A stretch of 64,000 nucleotides of DNA, taken from assembly GCA_030407315.1 (NCBI GenBank), contig JALQPE010001703.1, positions 1-64,000 of the forward strand, written 5' to 3'. Shown piece after piece: positions 24,286-34,781 of the stretch (positions within the stretch are counted from its first letter, which is position 1; each line of letters opens with the position of its first letter). The position numbers were made by a program, and so were the translations under genes. A model generated the notes under the pieces. That model had not been told where the DNA came from. It searched no databases and was given only the letters and a program-made list of their open reading frames with translations. This DNA comes from Asparagopsis taxiformis (taxonomy: Eukaryota > Rhodophyta > Florideophyceae > Bonnemaisoniales > Bonnemaisoniaceae).

Positions 24286-25001
24286 TCAAAGAAATCCTTT
24301 GCGAGAAGCCTGGACCTTCACTTTCCTGCTCTTCTGTCGCATGGGGTGACGGTGACGGGGGAAGACGGCCCTTGGCAGTAAGACTGGTCCTCCCAGGTCC
24401 AAGTTGAAGCCTGGTTGTGTGTCTTGTCGACGGAACCAAACCTCTCCCTCCTGTGTTGCGACGAGTGGAGTGTCATCAACCGCTTGGGGACCTTTTTCTT
24501 CCGCGTCAGATGCTTGTGGTGCCGGGCGGAGGACAGCCATAACGTCTTCGTCGAGGGTGTCAAGTACGCTGGCAGCTTGTCCGGATTTCCGCTTGACAAG
24601 TATATTTCCAGCGCCCCCAGCGGTCGGACTCCGGCCAGGTGTACAGTGTCCGGGTTGACGATAAAACTGCAACCGGTCGAAGAACTTCCTCACAAGGTCC
24701 CTAAAGCACTGTGCTGCGCACAGTTCTTGTCTCTCTCTACTTTTGCACCATATCCATCAGGATGAGATAGGGGAGCTTTGTCGTGGTAGAGATCTAGCTT
24801 CTGCTCCATCGGTGCGAATAGACCTTCATCGAGCACGTCACCAATGCTCACTGCTGTCGAAATGATGTACGGCGCCATCAACTCTTGAAGCTGGAAACTT
24901 TGCGGCGAAGGCCACATCGGTCCAAGCATGGTAAAAAACTTGACCACGTAACAAGCTCGATTAGTGCTTTTCCGATGGGCTGGGACGCCACAGATAAGCA
25001 A
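24286..25001 (-). pseudogene. Unrecognised gene fragment, one frameshift
   Basis: Two - strand frames abut at about 24690. The upstream one (25001-24690) contains FTMLGPMWPSPQSFQLQELM, a SIGDVLDEGLFAPMEQKLDLY segment and HPDGYGAKVERDKNCAQHS. The downstream one (24693-24286) continues with KFFDRLQFY and a basic tail. Composition and codon use look protein-coding and the join needs one frame change, so I read a single decayed gene. I cannot assign a family; a transposon protein is plausible from context. Confidence 0.4.
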
Positions 25002-25734
25002 AATAGAGAATATTCAGATGGAAATGCCGTATCGTACAGTAGAAACTAGTCACCATATTTTGCGGAACGCCATCCCCAACGTGTGGATAAGGCCATCGAA
25101 AAAATGTAAAAATCATGGGCTGAGACCAGCACGGCGATTTTGTTTTACAGTAGGCAGGAACCAAGCAGAACTATGGTGTGGCCGTGAGGTGATGGCTGAA
25201 CCATGTACTGAAGGCACGTAGGGATGGAAATGAACCACGTCATATATGAGCAGGACGGCGGGTTGACTAGAACGGGCAAGTCACGCAGGCACGGACTGTT
25301 GGAATGGAACCAGTACTATATGGGTATAGTTAGATATGGGGTGCACGTGACTGCGATATGGTGGTGGAAGGTGCAGAGCGATTCGTAGAAATAACTGTAA
25401 AATATATGGGCACACCGTGACGGTCCGGTGTCTGAAACCAGGCGTAAGCAGCACTCGCTGAATGGACGGTGACCAAAGTATGATTATTGTATTCATTTGA
25501 ATAATTCCAGAGTAGGTGACTTTTTGCTTATGGGACGTGACCAAGCTGACTTGTGGAACTGGTCAAACGATAATCTGGAAAGGGACCATTGACTGGCATG
25601 TACGGCCCAAGGCAAAGCGCGGTTAGTTTTCCAAACTACAGTACTGTGTAAAGCCCGATATATTCTATTTAACACCTGCTCGTGACACTGGTATTATTCC
25701 ACGTGGAGCACTGTAATGGGTACGGTTCACTTCC
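25002..25734. other. Intergenic stretch without a supportable feature
   Basis: Only short frames in all directions. I see no RNA gene or repeat of note. Confidence 0.4.
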
Positions 25735-25905
25735 ACTGGATGTAGTGGTTGTACCGTCGGGTGGGCGTGGTCCATGTCCACTGGGTAGAGTAGTTGTCAC
25801 CGTCGGGTGGGCGTGGGACCATGTCCACTGGGTAGAGTGGTTGTACCGTCGAGTGGGCGTGGACCATGTCCACTGGGTAGAGTGGTTGCACCGGTGGGCG
25901 CTCTG
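25735..25905. repeat. 46-bp minisatellite, about 3.3 copies
   Basis: The word accgtcg(g/a)gtgggcgtgg starts at 25753, 25799 and 25845, with a shortened start at 25890. Each unit includes ccatgtccactgggtagagt. The period is 46, then 45. Confidence 0.85.
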
Positions 25906-26254
25906 GGTAGAAACTGAAAGGTAGAACGGGCGGCACATCGCACTTTTGCGGAGAAACTGCAGGACGGATAGGTCTGACTGAAACGATATCTAGGTAGAAT
26001 GGAAATCGGCATAGGGACAATGAATTAGACTAGGTTGCAGCCAGTAGCGGGAACGCAAGATTTACGATATGGTGTAGTGGATATGGAATAGGTAAATGGG
26101 CAGCTAACGCCAAAAGTTTAACGACATGAAGATCATCTGTACACTGCACTACGGAACTATGAACTATGCCACCATGGCAGATACTAAACGGCAAAACACT
26201 AGCTCTACATAAAGTAACTACAAATACATATAGGCATGAAAAGAGAGATGAGGG

Positions 26255-26560
26255 GAAGCCAGAAATTCTGTTGGCACCTGGAAGGAAAAGAATAGATGAA
26301 TCAATGGTTAGTGCTAGGAATGTAACTTCATCAACGCTAGAAGCATGGTTAGAAGCGAGAGAACATACCGTTGATAGTGGAGCCAGAGCTTGAGTAAGCG
26401 GATTGTAGAGAACCCAGAAACTTCTGCTGGCACATAGATGGAAAGAAGTGGATGACACAGTGGTTAGTGCTGGAAACGGTATGCCAAAAGCTCGATTAGA
26501 AGTGAGAAAACGTAGTAATGACAGTAGCCCTGGAGAAAGACGAAACAGAAAGTAGGAAGG
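26255..26560. repeat. Two degenerate ~155-bp units
   Basis: ccagaaattctgttggcacc near 26259 and ccagaaacttctgctggcac near 26414 begin two related units that share tggttagtgct and a following agaagtgag/agaagcgag. Neither strand gives a convincing gene. Confidence 0.55.
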
Positions 26561-26663
26561 GCAGAAAAGTATGTTAGCAGAAGAACAACGAAGAACTGCA
26601 GAAAAAGACAATGGGAGGAATGGCTAAAAGACTAAATGAGCTGGAAAACCTTATCGTAGGATG

Positions 26664-26716
26664 GAGGCGGCGGGGCACAATCACATCCGTAGGGATGTGG
26701 TTGCACTCCGCCGCCC
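26664..26716. repeat. Imperfect hairpin
   Basis: GGCGGCGGGGCACAATCAC.. pairs with ..GTGGTTGCACTCCGCCGCC around a four-base loop. The arm is about 23 bases with four mismatches. Confidence 0.7.
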
Positions 26717-26940
26717 CATCCTGCGTAGGTGGTGTGCTCCGAGCGACAGGTGCTGGCGATGTTGCCCGGCGTGACGCAAGGCTTAAATACTGCTGCAGAG
26801 TGAGCCCAGAGGTCGCGTATTTCACTTGCGTAGTGAGAAAGCGCGCGCTTTTCGTACTGACAAATCAGAAACAAATCATCGATGATCTATGAACACGTCA
26901 TGGACACGTCATGGACTCGAGATGGACTCGTCATGAACAC

Positions 26941-26980
26941 GTAATGAAATAGAACACTAGGTAGTGTTCTATTTCATTAC
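26941..26980. repeat. Perfect 40-base palindrome
   Basis: Arms GTAATGAAATAGAACACTA and its exact complement, separated by two bases (GG). It is preceded by several tandem-like acgtcatgga(c/t) words at 26892-26940. Confidence 0.9.
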
Positions 26981-27066
26981 AGCTGGCGTGCAGCTGCACG
27001 CTTGTGAGCGGAAACGTGTATTGCAGGCTGAGGAGCCAATGATGAAAAATTAGAAAAAATGACTAG

Positions 27067-27127
27067 TTACTGCAGTAAAAAGTGATCTAGGAAGATGCAT
27101 TTGGTAGATCAGTTTTTACTGCAGTAA
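27067..27127. repeat. Foldback micro-element (TTACTGCAG family), diverged copy
   Basis: TTACTGCAGTAAAAAGTGAT.. and its inverse flank a 14-base loop. Related 62-base copies are at 57772, 58309 and 58847. Too small to encode anything; probably a MITE-like or hairpin element. Confidence 0.85.
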
Positions 27128-28082
27128 AAAAACTTAATTTGCCTTAATTTTATTGTGGTACGTTCCGCCCTGAGGAAGCTGGTTCAGGCTTGAGGCAGTT
27201 CAAGGAATGGATAAGCTCTGGAAGAAGCATGAATGGGGTATAGATGAGGAATTAGAGATGGTTACATAAAATATATAGTGTCTGACAGTTTTTGGGACAA
27301 GGGACATAAGTATGGCCAATGTCAAGGTGGATGTATGTGACGGAAAGGCTACAATATGAGGAAGTTTGTTTACGGGAAGTAATATGGTAGAAAAGCTTAT
27401 GTACTAGACCCTAGAGTATCATGCAGTCCTTGGCGGATATCCATCTTCTCTTGCAAAGATAGAGAAGGAACCACCATCCATAAACGAAGGACCTCCATGC
27501 GTAATTCCTCCATTCGAAGTGCCTTGCTCCACAGAACATAATGAAGGGCTACAATTGTGGAGGAGACCAACCTTACGAACCCCTGAAGTGAGAGGGAGAA
27601 ACCAGGAGCCGGAATCGGTGTTCGGAGCAAACGTAGTGGGGGACGACTTCTGCTTGATAACTGGAAGAACAATAGCGTGTGGTGGAGACAGGTTTTCCTG
27701 GTGAGATTCGTGTATGCAAACGTTTCCGGTGAAGCAATGTTTCCATCAATAGTCAGGTCAAACACGGTGGTAACAGCCCAAAAAGAAGGCGAACAGGTCT
27801 TCTGTAGAATTCTAGAAGACGGGGAAGCTGAGTAGCAAGCTTGTACTACACAGCCAGAAGCTATTTCTTGTGGCTTTGAAAAGTCCCGAGACGCAGCAGA
27901 GGGCGAAGCTGCACAGGCAGGGTGGGCAGAACTGAGACGTGCTCCCTTGCATGGTTTTCACGAAGCATGACTGCATCCGAATTCTGCCCCACAGGAAAAA
28001 TCCTGCTGTGGTAATGAAGAGGGAACTCCTGTCCACGAGTAATATGAATATGGAGAAGAGAAGAATGGTAAAGAAGACCTAT
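27128..28082. other. Gene-poor stretch, possible 3' remnants of the transposase unit
   Basis: Weak - strand frames (for example 27397-27765) end abruptly and share no motif with known domains. They may be decayed downstream parts of the transposase gene. I cannot support more. Confidence 0.3.
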
Positions 28083-29901
28083 TCAAATGTTCGAGAAGAG
28101 GTTCTTGACAGAGGTCATGCAGCGTACTAGCCGGGAGGTTCTCCATGGATTTACAGTGCTCCCGTCCGAATAGAACACGAAGGAGAACCGTTTAGAACGT
28201 TGTCTCTCCACAGATGCTGGAGTAGAATTGGAGAAACTTTTCAAAGCAAGATGGAGGCTTCCTTTCCAATAGTTTCCGAGTGCCGCTAACATAGCATCCA
28301 ACTGTCTGTCAGCACCTCCGGAATGCTCTAGACCTCGTTTCATTTGTTGATGTGTTGCTTCGAATGATAGCTCAGCTACCTGGCGAGCGTGTCCGAGCAG
28401 AGGAACAGTGTGTTCAAATGCCTCAATGAGACGGTGCAAGTTTGGCTTATTGTCAAGAATCTTCCTTGCCCGGAATCCAGCAGTCTTGTTTTCCATCTCA
28501 ATGTGGTCATTATCATTCGTTACTATACCTTCTGTCTGCATCTTCCGTTTCTTCGAGACCGCTGTGCTCCGCTGTCTGGTAGGAACAGTCTTGAGCAGGT
28601 CATCCACCAGAGTAGCATATTCTTTCGATAGCAGCTGCAGACGACGGAGACCGTTGTGCGCAGAATTCCCTGTAGCTCTCTGTACTGCCTCAGAACCGTC
28701 GATATTTTTTCGTGGTAGGAAGTATGTAGCTGCAGATATAGAGGACAGGAGACGAACAAGTTCTAGGGACAGATGGCGTTGCTCTTCAGAAGCCTGGAGT
28801 GACCTTGAACCGCTACCTTCGGATGACCTTGTAGTCTGCGATTGGAATTTCAGAGAAGACCTGAAGCAGTGTTCGGCGACGAGGAGAACTGCAAATCTGT
28901 CCGAGATTCCCATTGTATGAGTTTCACCTGCGTTGAAGTTATATATCTTGTTCTGATTTGCGAGGCCCAATACACGGGGGGCATCCACCATGAACCTGTC
29001 GGCCAGCCTTCTCAAACCATCATTAGGCAAGCTTGAAAAGCATTGTCCAGAGCATCCTTTGCCAGTCCATGGAGGAGATGGTCAATTCCAACAAACGTCG
29101 AACGGTATGGGTCCAGAATAGCAGGCACGACAGGGATTCGTAGACCATCGTTTCCGAGCGGTGTCCCGGTTGGAACCAGCCCTTTGGACCTAGCTTCATG
29201 AAGTAGTCTTTCAATGAGATGCAATGGAGTGTCTGTGATATTTTGCACTGTTCTCAAACCCAGATACTTCAAGATGTTTGCAGAACTTTCCGATGACTGA
29301 ACAGCAGCTGTTCGCTCGGATGTGCGAAAGTGTGTATCAGAGCTCGAATGTAACGGGTGTCGTAGCCAAACTGCGAGTTCTTCCCATATTTCCCCCCTCT
29401 TACAAAGAAACACAAATGGCATGGGCAGTCTGCGTTGTGCCCCATGACATCCAGCACATGAGAACAGGCAGGATAATCCGATACGAAACCAATAAAGTCC
29501 AGGAAAATTAGACATTCATTGCCGTCTGGATCGACATCACGAAACCCCGACGTACATCCTTGAATAATGTCTCTAGAGATATGTCGAAGGATATGGTTTG
29601 TACTAACACCAGGACCTGTGACACCGATAATGCGCACAGCAGAACTGTTCCGGCGACAGTCCAGCGGAAGACCCATTGGGAGCACATAGCATCCTCCAGC
29701 ACTCCCTTTCTTACCAGAGGCTTCATTGAAGTCATCGCAGTATAAAAGAAATGGATAGACGTAGTATGTGGTACCGCAGCTGAGAACCCCACGGAGATGT
29801 GTAGGATGAAAGGGGCTGGAGTTTGTGCCTGGTTTCAATAACTTGACATTATTGATTGCACGAGTTCCGCCGACAACTTTGTAATGCCCTTCAGAGTTGA
29901 C
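28083..29901 (-). pseudogene. CACTA/Plavaka-like transposase, frameshifted and interrupted by the copia element
   Basis: Reading leftward from the copia boundary, the frame starts inside the gene (VNSEGHYKVVGG) and continues through LLKPGTNSS and LLYCDDFNEASG (first acidic site). It goes on through YVLPMGLPLDCRR, RIIGVTGPGV, a long FLDFIGFVSDYPACSHVLDV segment and DCPCHLC near 29425. This succession (LP..R, GPG, D.PA, then CP.C) is the layout of the EnSpm/CACTA-Plavaka transposase core. The frame shifts near 29325 into a second frame (ILKYLGLRTVQN, then FVGIDHLLHGLAKDALD) and near 29020 into a third (LRRLADRFMVDAPRVLGL..), which ends at 28083. Two frameshifts plus the copia insertion make it a pseudogene. 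The family name is by motif order only. Confidence 0.6.
29897..29901. other. Target-site duplication TTGAC (left)
   Basis: Identical to 36587-36591 on the other side of the copia element. Confidence 0.85.
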
Positions 29902-30517
29902 TTTTGAAACGAAATGGTCGCTTGCCGAGCGTTTATTGAATCTGCGAGCTCACTACATTATTTGTATTCTCGCCGAGGTGCGCCGGCGGTGCTAAGGACA
30001 GCCTGTTAATAGCTGCTCCAGACAGTCTGTCACTGACAGTCTGTCCTGGTAAGCACCCGCTGCCAATCTGGTACACGTGGGCTTCTCTATCATATCGTCC
30101 ACACGTGTACACTAATCATAACATTTTCCCTGTGCCATGATGGCAACCCATCCTGGCTTTTCTAATTACTAATTGAAAGTATGACAAACAAATTGAAACT
30201 TCAGATGCTGTTATCTCCGTGAAGAAAGGTCGTAGAAGCTTCGGAGAAGTTGCTACCCGACTAATTCGGGCACGCTGAACATGATGAGATAGGTTTCGGA
30301 GCGCCTAGAGCACTCCTTCTAGGAGAAATCGATGGTTAAAGTTTTCTCACGTAACTGAGCCCCTCAGGGCCTATTACAGTGAGTGCTTCAACCGTTTTTC
30401 AACGAGGAACACGATGAGCCATATTTCAAGGCTCCTAGAGGACTCCTTCATCGAGATTTTCACAGGATATTCTCGAGATTGAGTGCTTCTGTTGCTGCGA
30501 CTCAATTATTCGCAACA
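29902..30517 (-). repeat. 3' LTR of copia element
   Basis: On the - strand it begins TGTTGCGAATAATTGAG and ends GTTTCAAAA. It appears identical to 35971-36586. Confidence 0.93.
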
Positions 30518-33500
30518 CTCCCCCTCTGTGACAAGCTCGATGAAGCACCAGATGTAGGGAGGTTTTGAAGTCCGATGAGGTCTTTGAATTTGTGAAGGAG
30601 AAGACGGGGAAGAGGTTTTGTGAGCAAGTCGGAAGCCATTTCTGATGTGGGGCAGTATTGCATTGTGTAGAGGTTTTTGTCGAGGCTATGGCGTACGAAG
30701 TGGTATTGAATGTCAATGTGCTTTGTTCTAGTTCCGGACACATCATTTCGAGCCATATTGATAGATCCTTGGTTATCGACGTTGATGCAGATCGGCTCGT
30801 ATTCTTCGCTTGCTGTGATTGAGCGGAAAATGTTGCTAAGCCAGATTGATTCTTTTACAGCTGCACACAGAGCCATGTACTCCGCTTCGGAGGAGGAAAG
30901 AGCAACGCAACCTTGTTTGCGTGACTTCCAGCTGACGGCCCCTCCCGCCATTAGGAAAACGTAACCACTGGTGGATTTTCGATTGATCGTGCAGCCACCC
31001 CAGTCGGAGTCACTGTACGCGATCGGGTGGAACGGTTTGTCGGCTTGATAGAGCAAGCCCAGATTCCTTGTTCCATTCACATAGCGGAGTACGCGCTTAA
31101 CTGCTGTCCACAGTCTTGTTGTCGGATGTTCCACATGTTGGGCAAGCCGTCCCACAGCGAAGGATATGTCGGGGCGAGTCCCGACCGAGAGATACATGAG
31201 GCTACCAACAGCGCTTCGATATAGTGTAGAGTCTATAGGTTCCCCTTCGAGGTCTGCAGGACTTATCTGCGATTCCATTGGGGTGACTACGGGACTCGAG
31301 TCAAGCATCCCGAAGCGTTCTAGCACCTTGTGGACATAACGACTCTGGCTGAGGTGCAGAGTTCCTCTTGACGAGCTGCGAACGATCTCGAGTCCAAGAC
31401 AGACCTTGGCTTCTCCGCAGTCTTTCATTGAGAACCTTTTATTGAACTCCCCTTTTAGCCAATCAAGTATTCGGCGATTACTTGATGCCATGAGTAGGTC
31501 GTCAACGTAGAGGGTAATGATCACCATTGCTCCTCCTTCATACTTGACGTAAAGGCATGGATCATACGGAGAAGTCTCGAATTTGAGGATACCGATCACG
31601 AATTCGTCGATCTTTGCGTGCCACTGTCTCGGAGCTTGTTTTAGACCGTAGAGTGCTCTTTGCAGTTTACACACATGGTTCGGGTATTGCGGATGAACGA
31701 ACCCTTCTGGTTGCTCCATGTAGATATCTTGATCGAGATCACCGTATAGGAAGGCTGTCTTGACATCCATTTGATCGCAATGGAGGGATTTGTGAGCAAC
31801 TATAGCGAGGAACGTGCGGAGAGTGCATAGTTTTACAACCGGAGCGTATGTTTCTTCGTAGTCAACACCGTATTGTTGTTCAAAACCACGAGTGACAAGT
31901 CGTGCTTTGTACTTCACACCGTTCGTTCCGTCGTCGTTGACAACATCCTTGATTTTGAAAAGCCATTTGCAGGAGAGAAGATTGCGGGCTTCACTGCGAG
32001 GGACAAGAATCCAGGTCTGGTTGGTGTAGAGAGATTCCATTTCGGAGTCTATTGCTTTGAGCCAGAGCTTGCTATCCTCCCCCTCTGTCGCGGTAGTGAA
32101 GGTGAGGAGTTCCGGAGCAATGCTAACGAGTGCAGTCGGTTTCCACCATTGAGTCGGGGGCTTTCGAGGTCTTGAAGACTTCCGAGGAGCAGATGGAATG
32201 GAGAGGTTGCTCGGGGAAGCCGGTATAGTAGGATGAGCAGGACTGCTTGGAGAAGCAATGGGGCTCGATTCTCCCCCGGAGATGCTGGGAGACTGTGGAG
32301 GCGTGGGCGACTCGTCATCCGATTTTTGCATGCGGGGTTGAGGATGGTCCGGTATGTAGCTCAAGGTGTTGTCGTCATCAATATATGTAGAGTCTTCAAC
32401 AGAGCGAGGTTGAGTGGTTTCATCCGATGCCGATTCGTCGAAGACGACGTCCCTTGAGATTACGACGGTGTTCGTTTGGTCGTCCCACAGCTTGTACGCT
32501 TTCTGGGTTTTGGAGTAACCGATCATCATGGCAGGAGATGAGCGACTGTTTAGAGATGTTAGGCGTATTTGTGGGACCTTGTACCAACACTGACTACCGA
32601 ACACTTTTAGATGAGAGATATCAGGTTTACGACCCATCCATAATTCGAACGGAGTTTTATCTGAGGGTATCCCACGGCTTGTGACACGATTTCGGACGTA
32701 TGCTGCGCAGTCAAGGGCTTCCGCCCAGAAGTCTGCAGGGACAGAATTGTGATGGAGCATGGCACGAATGAGGTCTTTTAGAGTCCGGTTCATCCGTTCC
32801 GATACACCGTTTTGCTGCGGGGTATAGGGAGCGGTAGTCTGGCGAGTGATTCCGTGAGTTATGAGGAACTCGCTAAACTCGTTTGAGAAATATTCACCGC
32901 CACCATCCGAGCGAAGTTGGCGGATTTTTCGTCCTGTGTGTGTCTCTGCAGTATTTCGAAAGTGCTGGAAAGAGCTGAAGCTGTCTGATTTCAGTGCGAT
33001 AGGATAGACGGAAAGCCAACGGGACTTGTCGTCGATAAAGGTAACGAAGTAACGTGCTCCCCCTTTTGAAGATGTTTCCATAGGTCCGGCTACATCAGTG
33101 TGGACAAGGTCAAGTAAACCGGTTGCTCGAGTATCAGATGCATGGGGGATTGGTGCTCGAGCCATTTTACCGGCCAGGCAGCCTTTGCACGGTTGCTGGG
33201 TTGTCGTCCCACCGGCAATTTGGAGACCTTTAACGAGGGAGTGTTTTGCCATATGCGAGATTGCTGCATGGTGTACGTGTCCGAGGCGACGATGCCAGAG
33301 TTCCAGGCTGGCCACACATGCCACCTCAACGTTATGTTCGTGAGGAGTAGTGTGTAGAGTATAGAGTCCATGTCGACGAGTCCCTAAAGCAACTATGGAG
33401 TTGTTCTTTTTGATTTCGACAGTGTCATTTATGAAGGAGAGGGAGAGACCACGACTGGTGAGGGTGGAAACTGAGATAAGGGAGAACACGAATGAGGGTA

Positions 33501-34599
33501 CGTGCAGCACGTTGCGGAGTATGCACGTTGAAGTGACACCTTTTACTATTATAGGTAGGTGGATATCTCCTCGACCGATGGCTGTGGAGGAGGACTTGTC
33601 GCCCATGGTAACGTTGAAAGGGATCTCTGACGTATACGTTTTGAACATGGATCGGTCGAAGGTGATATGTGAGGTGGCCGCAGAGTCAATATGCCAGACT
33701 GTTGCCTTGCGTTCGTGAGAACTGTTGCACGCCTCGATAGCACTGCTGAGTAAACATACGTAGTCGACTTCTTCGGATGGTTCCATTGCTACTGCAGCGG
33801 TTTGCATTGGAACGCTGGTTGCTGGAGATGTGGATCCTCGAGGCTTGTTACTCCGAGAATGATTGGGACGACCATGCTTTTCCCAGCAATAAGGTTCGGT
33901 ATGGTTGGTTCTGTGGCAGTGAGAGCAGTATTTTCGATTGGCACGACGTGGTTGTTTCCCAGATAAGTTGACTGATGCTGATGCTTGTTGAGATGTGTGT
34001 GAAGAGTTTCGTAGCATGCTAGTTCTTCTTTCTTCCTGCAGTAAGCGGCTGCGCACCTTGTCAAAGGTGAACGAAGGGTCGTCATCTCCAATTGCATCGA
34101 GTGCCGTGATCAACGTTCGGAAGGATGATGGGAGGCCGTTGAGTACAGCCATGGCCATTTCCTTTTCGTCAATCTTGACGTCCATTGACTCGAGGTGGGA
34201 AGCCATTTGACGTACACGATTGATGTATACAAGCATTTGCTCCCCTTGCTTCATTGTTGCAGTGTAGAAGTCACGACGAGCAGCGAGCTTGTTCAGAAGA
34301 GTGTGACGTTGATGGACGTTGCAGATCTCTTGCCACATTTCTAGGGCGGTAGTAGTGTGGCGAACGTTCTTCAGCATTTCGTCTGACAGACTGATGCCGA
34401 TTGCCATTCGAGCAGTCTTGTCTTTACGAGTCCATTTAGACAATGCCTCTGGATCCTCTGGAGGAGGGCGGCATAGAATGGGATCGATCATGTCGTCCAC
34501 CTCGCGGTGGCCGAGGATGAGCTCCATCTTTTGCTTCCATGAGTGGAAGTTGGAGTAATCCAGCTTTTCAATGCGAATGCCGGATGAATTGCTCTCCAT
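30502..34599 (-). CDS. gag-pol: Copia Gag-Pol polyprotein
   Basis: One frame of 1365 codons from ATG 34599. Gag (UBN2-like helical region, residues 10-200) is followed by a CCHC knuckle (CSHCHRTNHTEPYC, 225-238) and a protease with HIDSAATSH (Asp305). Integrase has an HHCC finger (WHRRLGH...CKGC, about 435-475) and catalytic Asp502, Asp565 and Glu601 (35 residues between the last two). A Ser/Pro-rich linker (760-815) precedes the RT with QMDVKTAFLYG and YVDD (1031-1034). RNase H has AYSDSDWGGC, SSSEAEYMAL and DNQG. The order PR-IN-RT-RH defines Ty1/copia. No motif is missing. The last codons and the stop lie inside the 3' LTR, and the polypurine tract is translated as part of the C-terminus. 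No frameshift separates gag from pol, so Gag excess must come from another mechanism. Confidence 0.97.
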   Translation of the reverse strand: MESNSSGIRIEKLDYSNFHSWKQKMELILGHREVDDMIDPILCRPPPEDPEALSKWTRKDKTARMAIGISLSDEMLKNVRHTTTALEMWQEICNVHQRHTLLNKLAARRDFYTATMKQGEQMLVYINRVRQMASHLESMDVKIDEKEMAMAVLNGLPSSFRTLITALDAIGDDDPSFTFDKVRSRLLQEERRTSMLRNSSHTSQQASASVNLSGKQPRRANRKYCSHCHRTNHTEPYCWEKHGRPNHSRSNKPRGSTSPATSVPMQTAAVAMEPSEEVDYVCLLSSAIEACNSSHERKATVWHIDSAATSHITFDRSMFKTYTSEIPFNVTMGDKSSSTAIGRGDIHLPIIVKGVTSTCILRNVLHVPSFVFSLISVSTLTSRGLSLSFINDTVEIKKNNSIVALGTRRHGLYTLHTTPHEHNVEVACVASLELWHRRLGHVHHAAISHMAKHSLVKGLQIAGGTTTQQPCKGCLAGKMARAPIPHASDTRATGLLDLVHTDVAGPMETSSKGGARYFVTFIDDKSRWLSVYPIALKSDSFSSFQHFRNTAETHTGRKIRQLRSDGGGEYFSNEFSEFLITHGITRQTTAPYTPQQNGVSERMNRTLKDLIRAMLHHNSVPADFWAEALDCAAYVRNRVTSRGIPSDKTPFELWMGRKPDISHLKVFGSQCWYKVPQIRLTSLNSRSSPAMMIGYSKTQKAYKLWDDQTNTVVISRDVVFDESASDETTQPRSVEDSTYIDDDNTLSYIPDHPQPRMQKSDDESPTPPQSPSISGGESSPIASPSSPAHPTIPASPSNLSIPSAPRKSSRPRKPPTQWWKPTALVSIAPELLTFTTATEGEDSKLWLKAIDSEMESLYTNQTWILVPRSEARNLLSCKWLFKIKDVVNDDGTNGVKYKARLVTRGFEQQYGVDYEETYAPVVKLCTLRTFLAIVAHKSLHCDQMDVKTAFLYGDLDQDIYMEQPEGFVHPQYPNHVCKLQRALYGLKQAPRQWHAKIDEFVIGILKFETSPYDPCLYVKYEGGAMVIITLYVDDLLMASSNRRILDWLKGEFNKRFSMKDCGEAKVCLGLEIVRSSSRGTLHLSQSRYVHKVLERFGMLDSSPVVTPMESQISPADLEGEPIDSTLYRSAVGSLMYLSVGTRPDISFAVGRLAQHVEHPTTRLWTAVKRVLRYVNGTRNLGLLYQADKPFHPIAYSDSDWGGCTINRKSTSGYVFLMAGGAVSWKSRKQGCVALSSSEAEYMALCAAVKESIWLSNIFRSITASEEYEPICINVDNQGSINMARNDVSGTRTKHIDIQYHFVRHSLDKNLYTMQYCPTSEMASDLLTKPLPRLLLHKFKDLIGLQNLPTSGASSSLSQRGSVANN
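30518..30528 (-). other. Polypurine tract, copia element
   Basis: On the - strand cagagggggag lies directly before the 3' LTR TGTTG. It overlaps the coding frame. Confidence 0.85.
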
Positions 34600-34781
34600 G
34601 GCTCTGTATTATGTCTTATCTGTTCGATCCTTCCAAGTGGACAACCGATAGTCGTCTAGGACCAAGCTGGGATCTATAGGATAAAGACTTTTAGCTAAGA
34701 GCTAGATGAGTGGAGAACAAGAAACAAGGTTTATCAAAGAGAAATCAGCTAGATTTCTAGTGTGTCTAGAGAAGGGGAGTA

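Noticed and set aside
26030..26611. 193-codon hydrophobic ORF on the - strand
   Set aside because: Antisense reading of two degenerate 155-bp repeats. Leu/Ser-rich but without a credible signal or domain.
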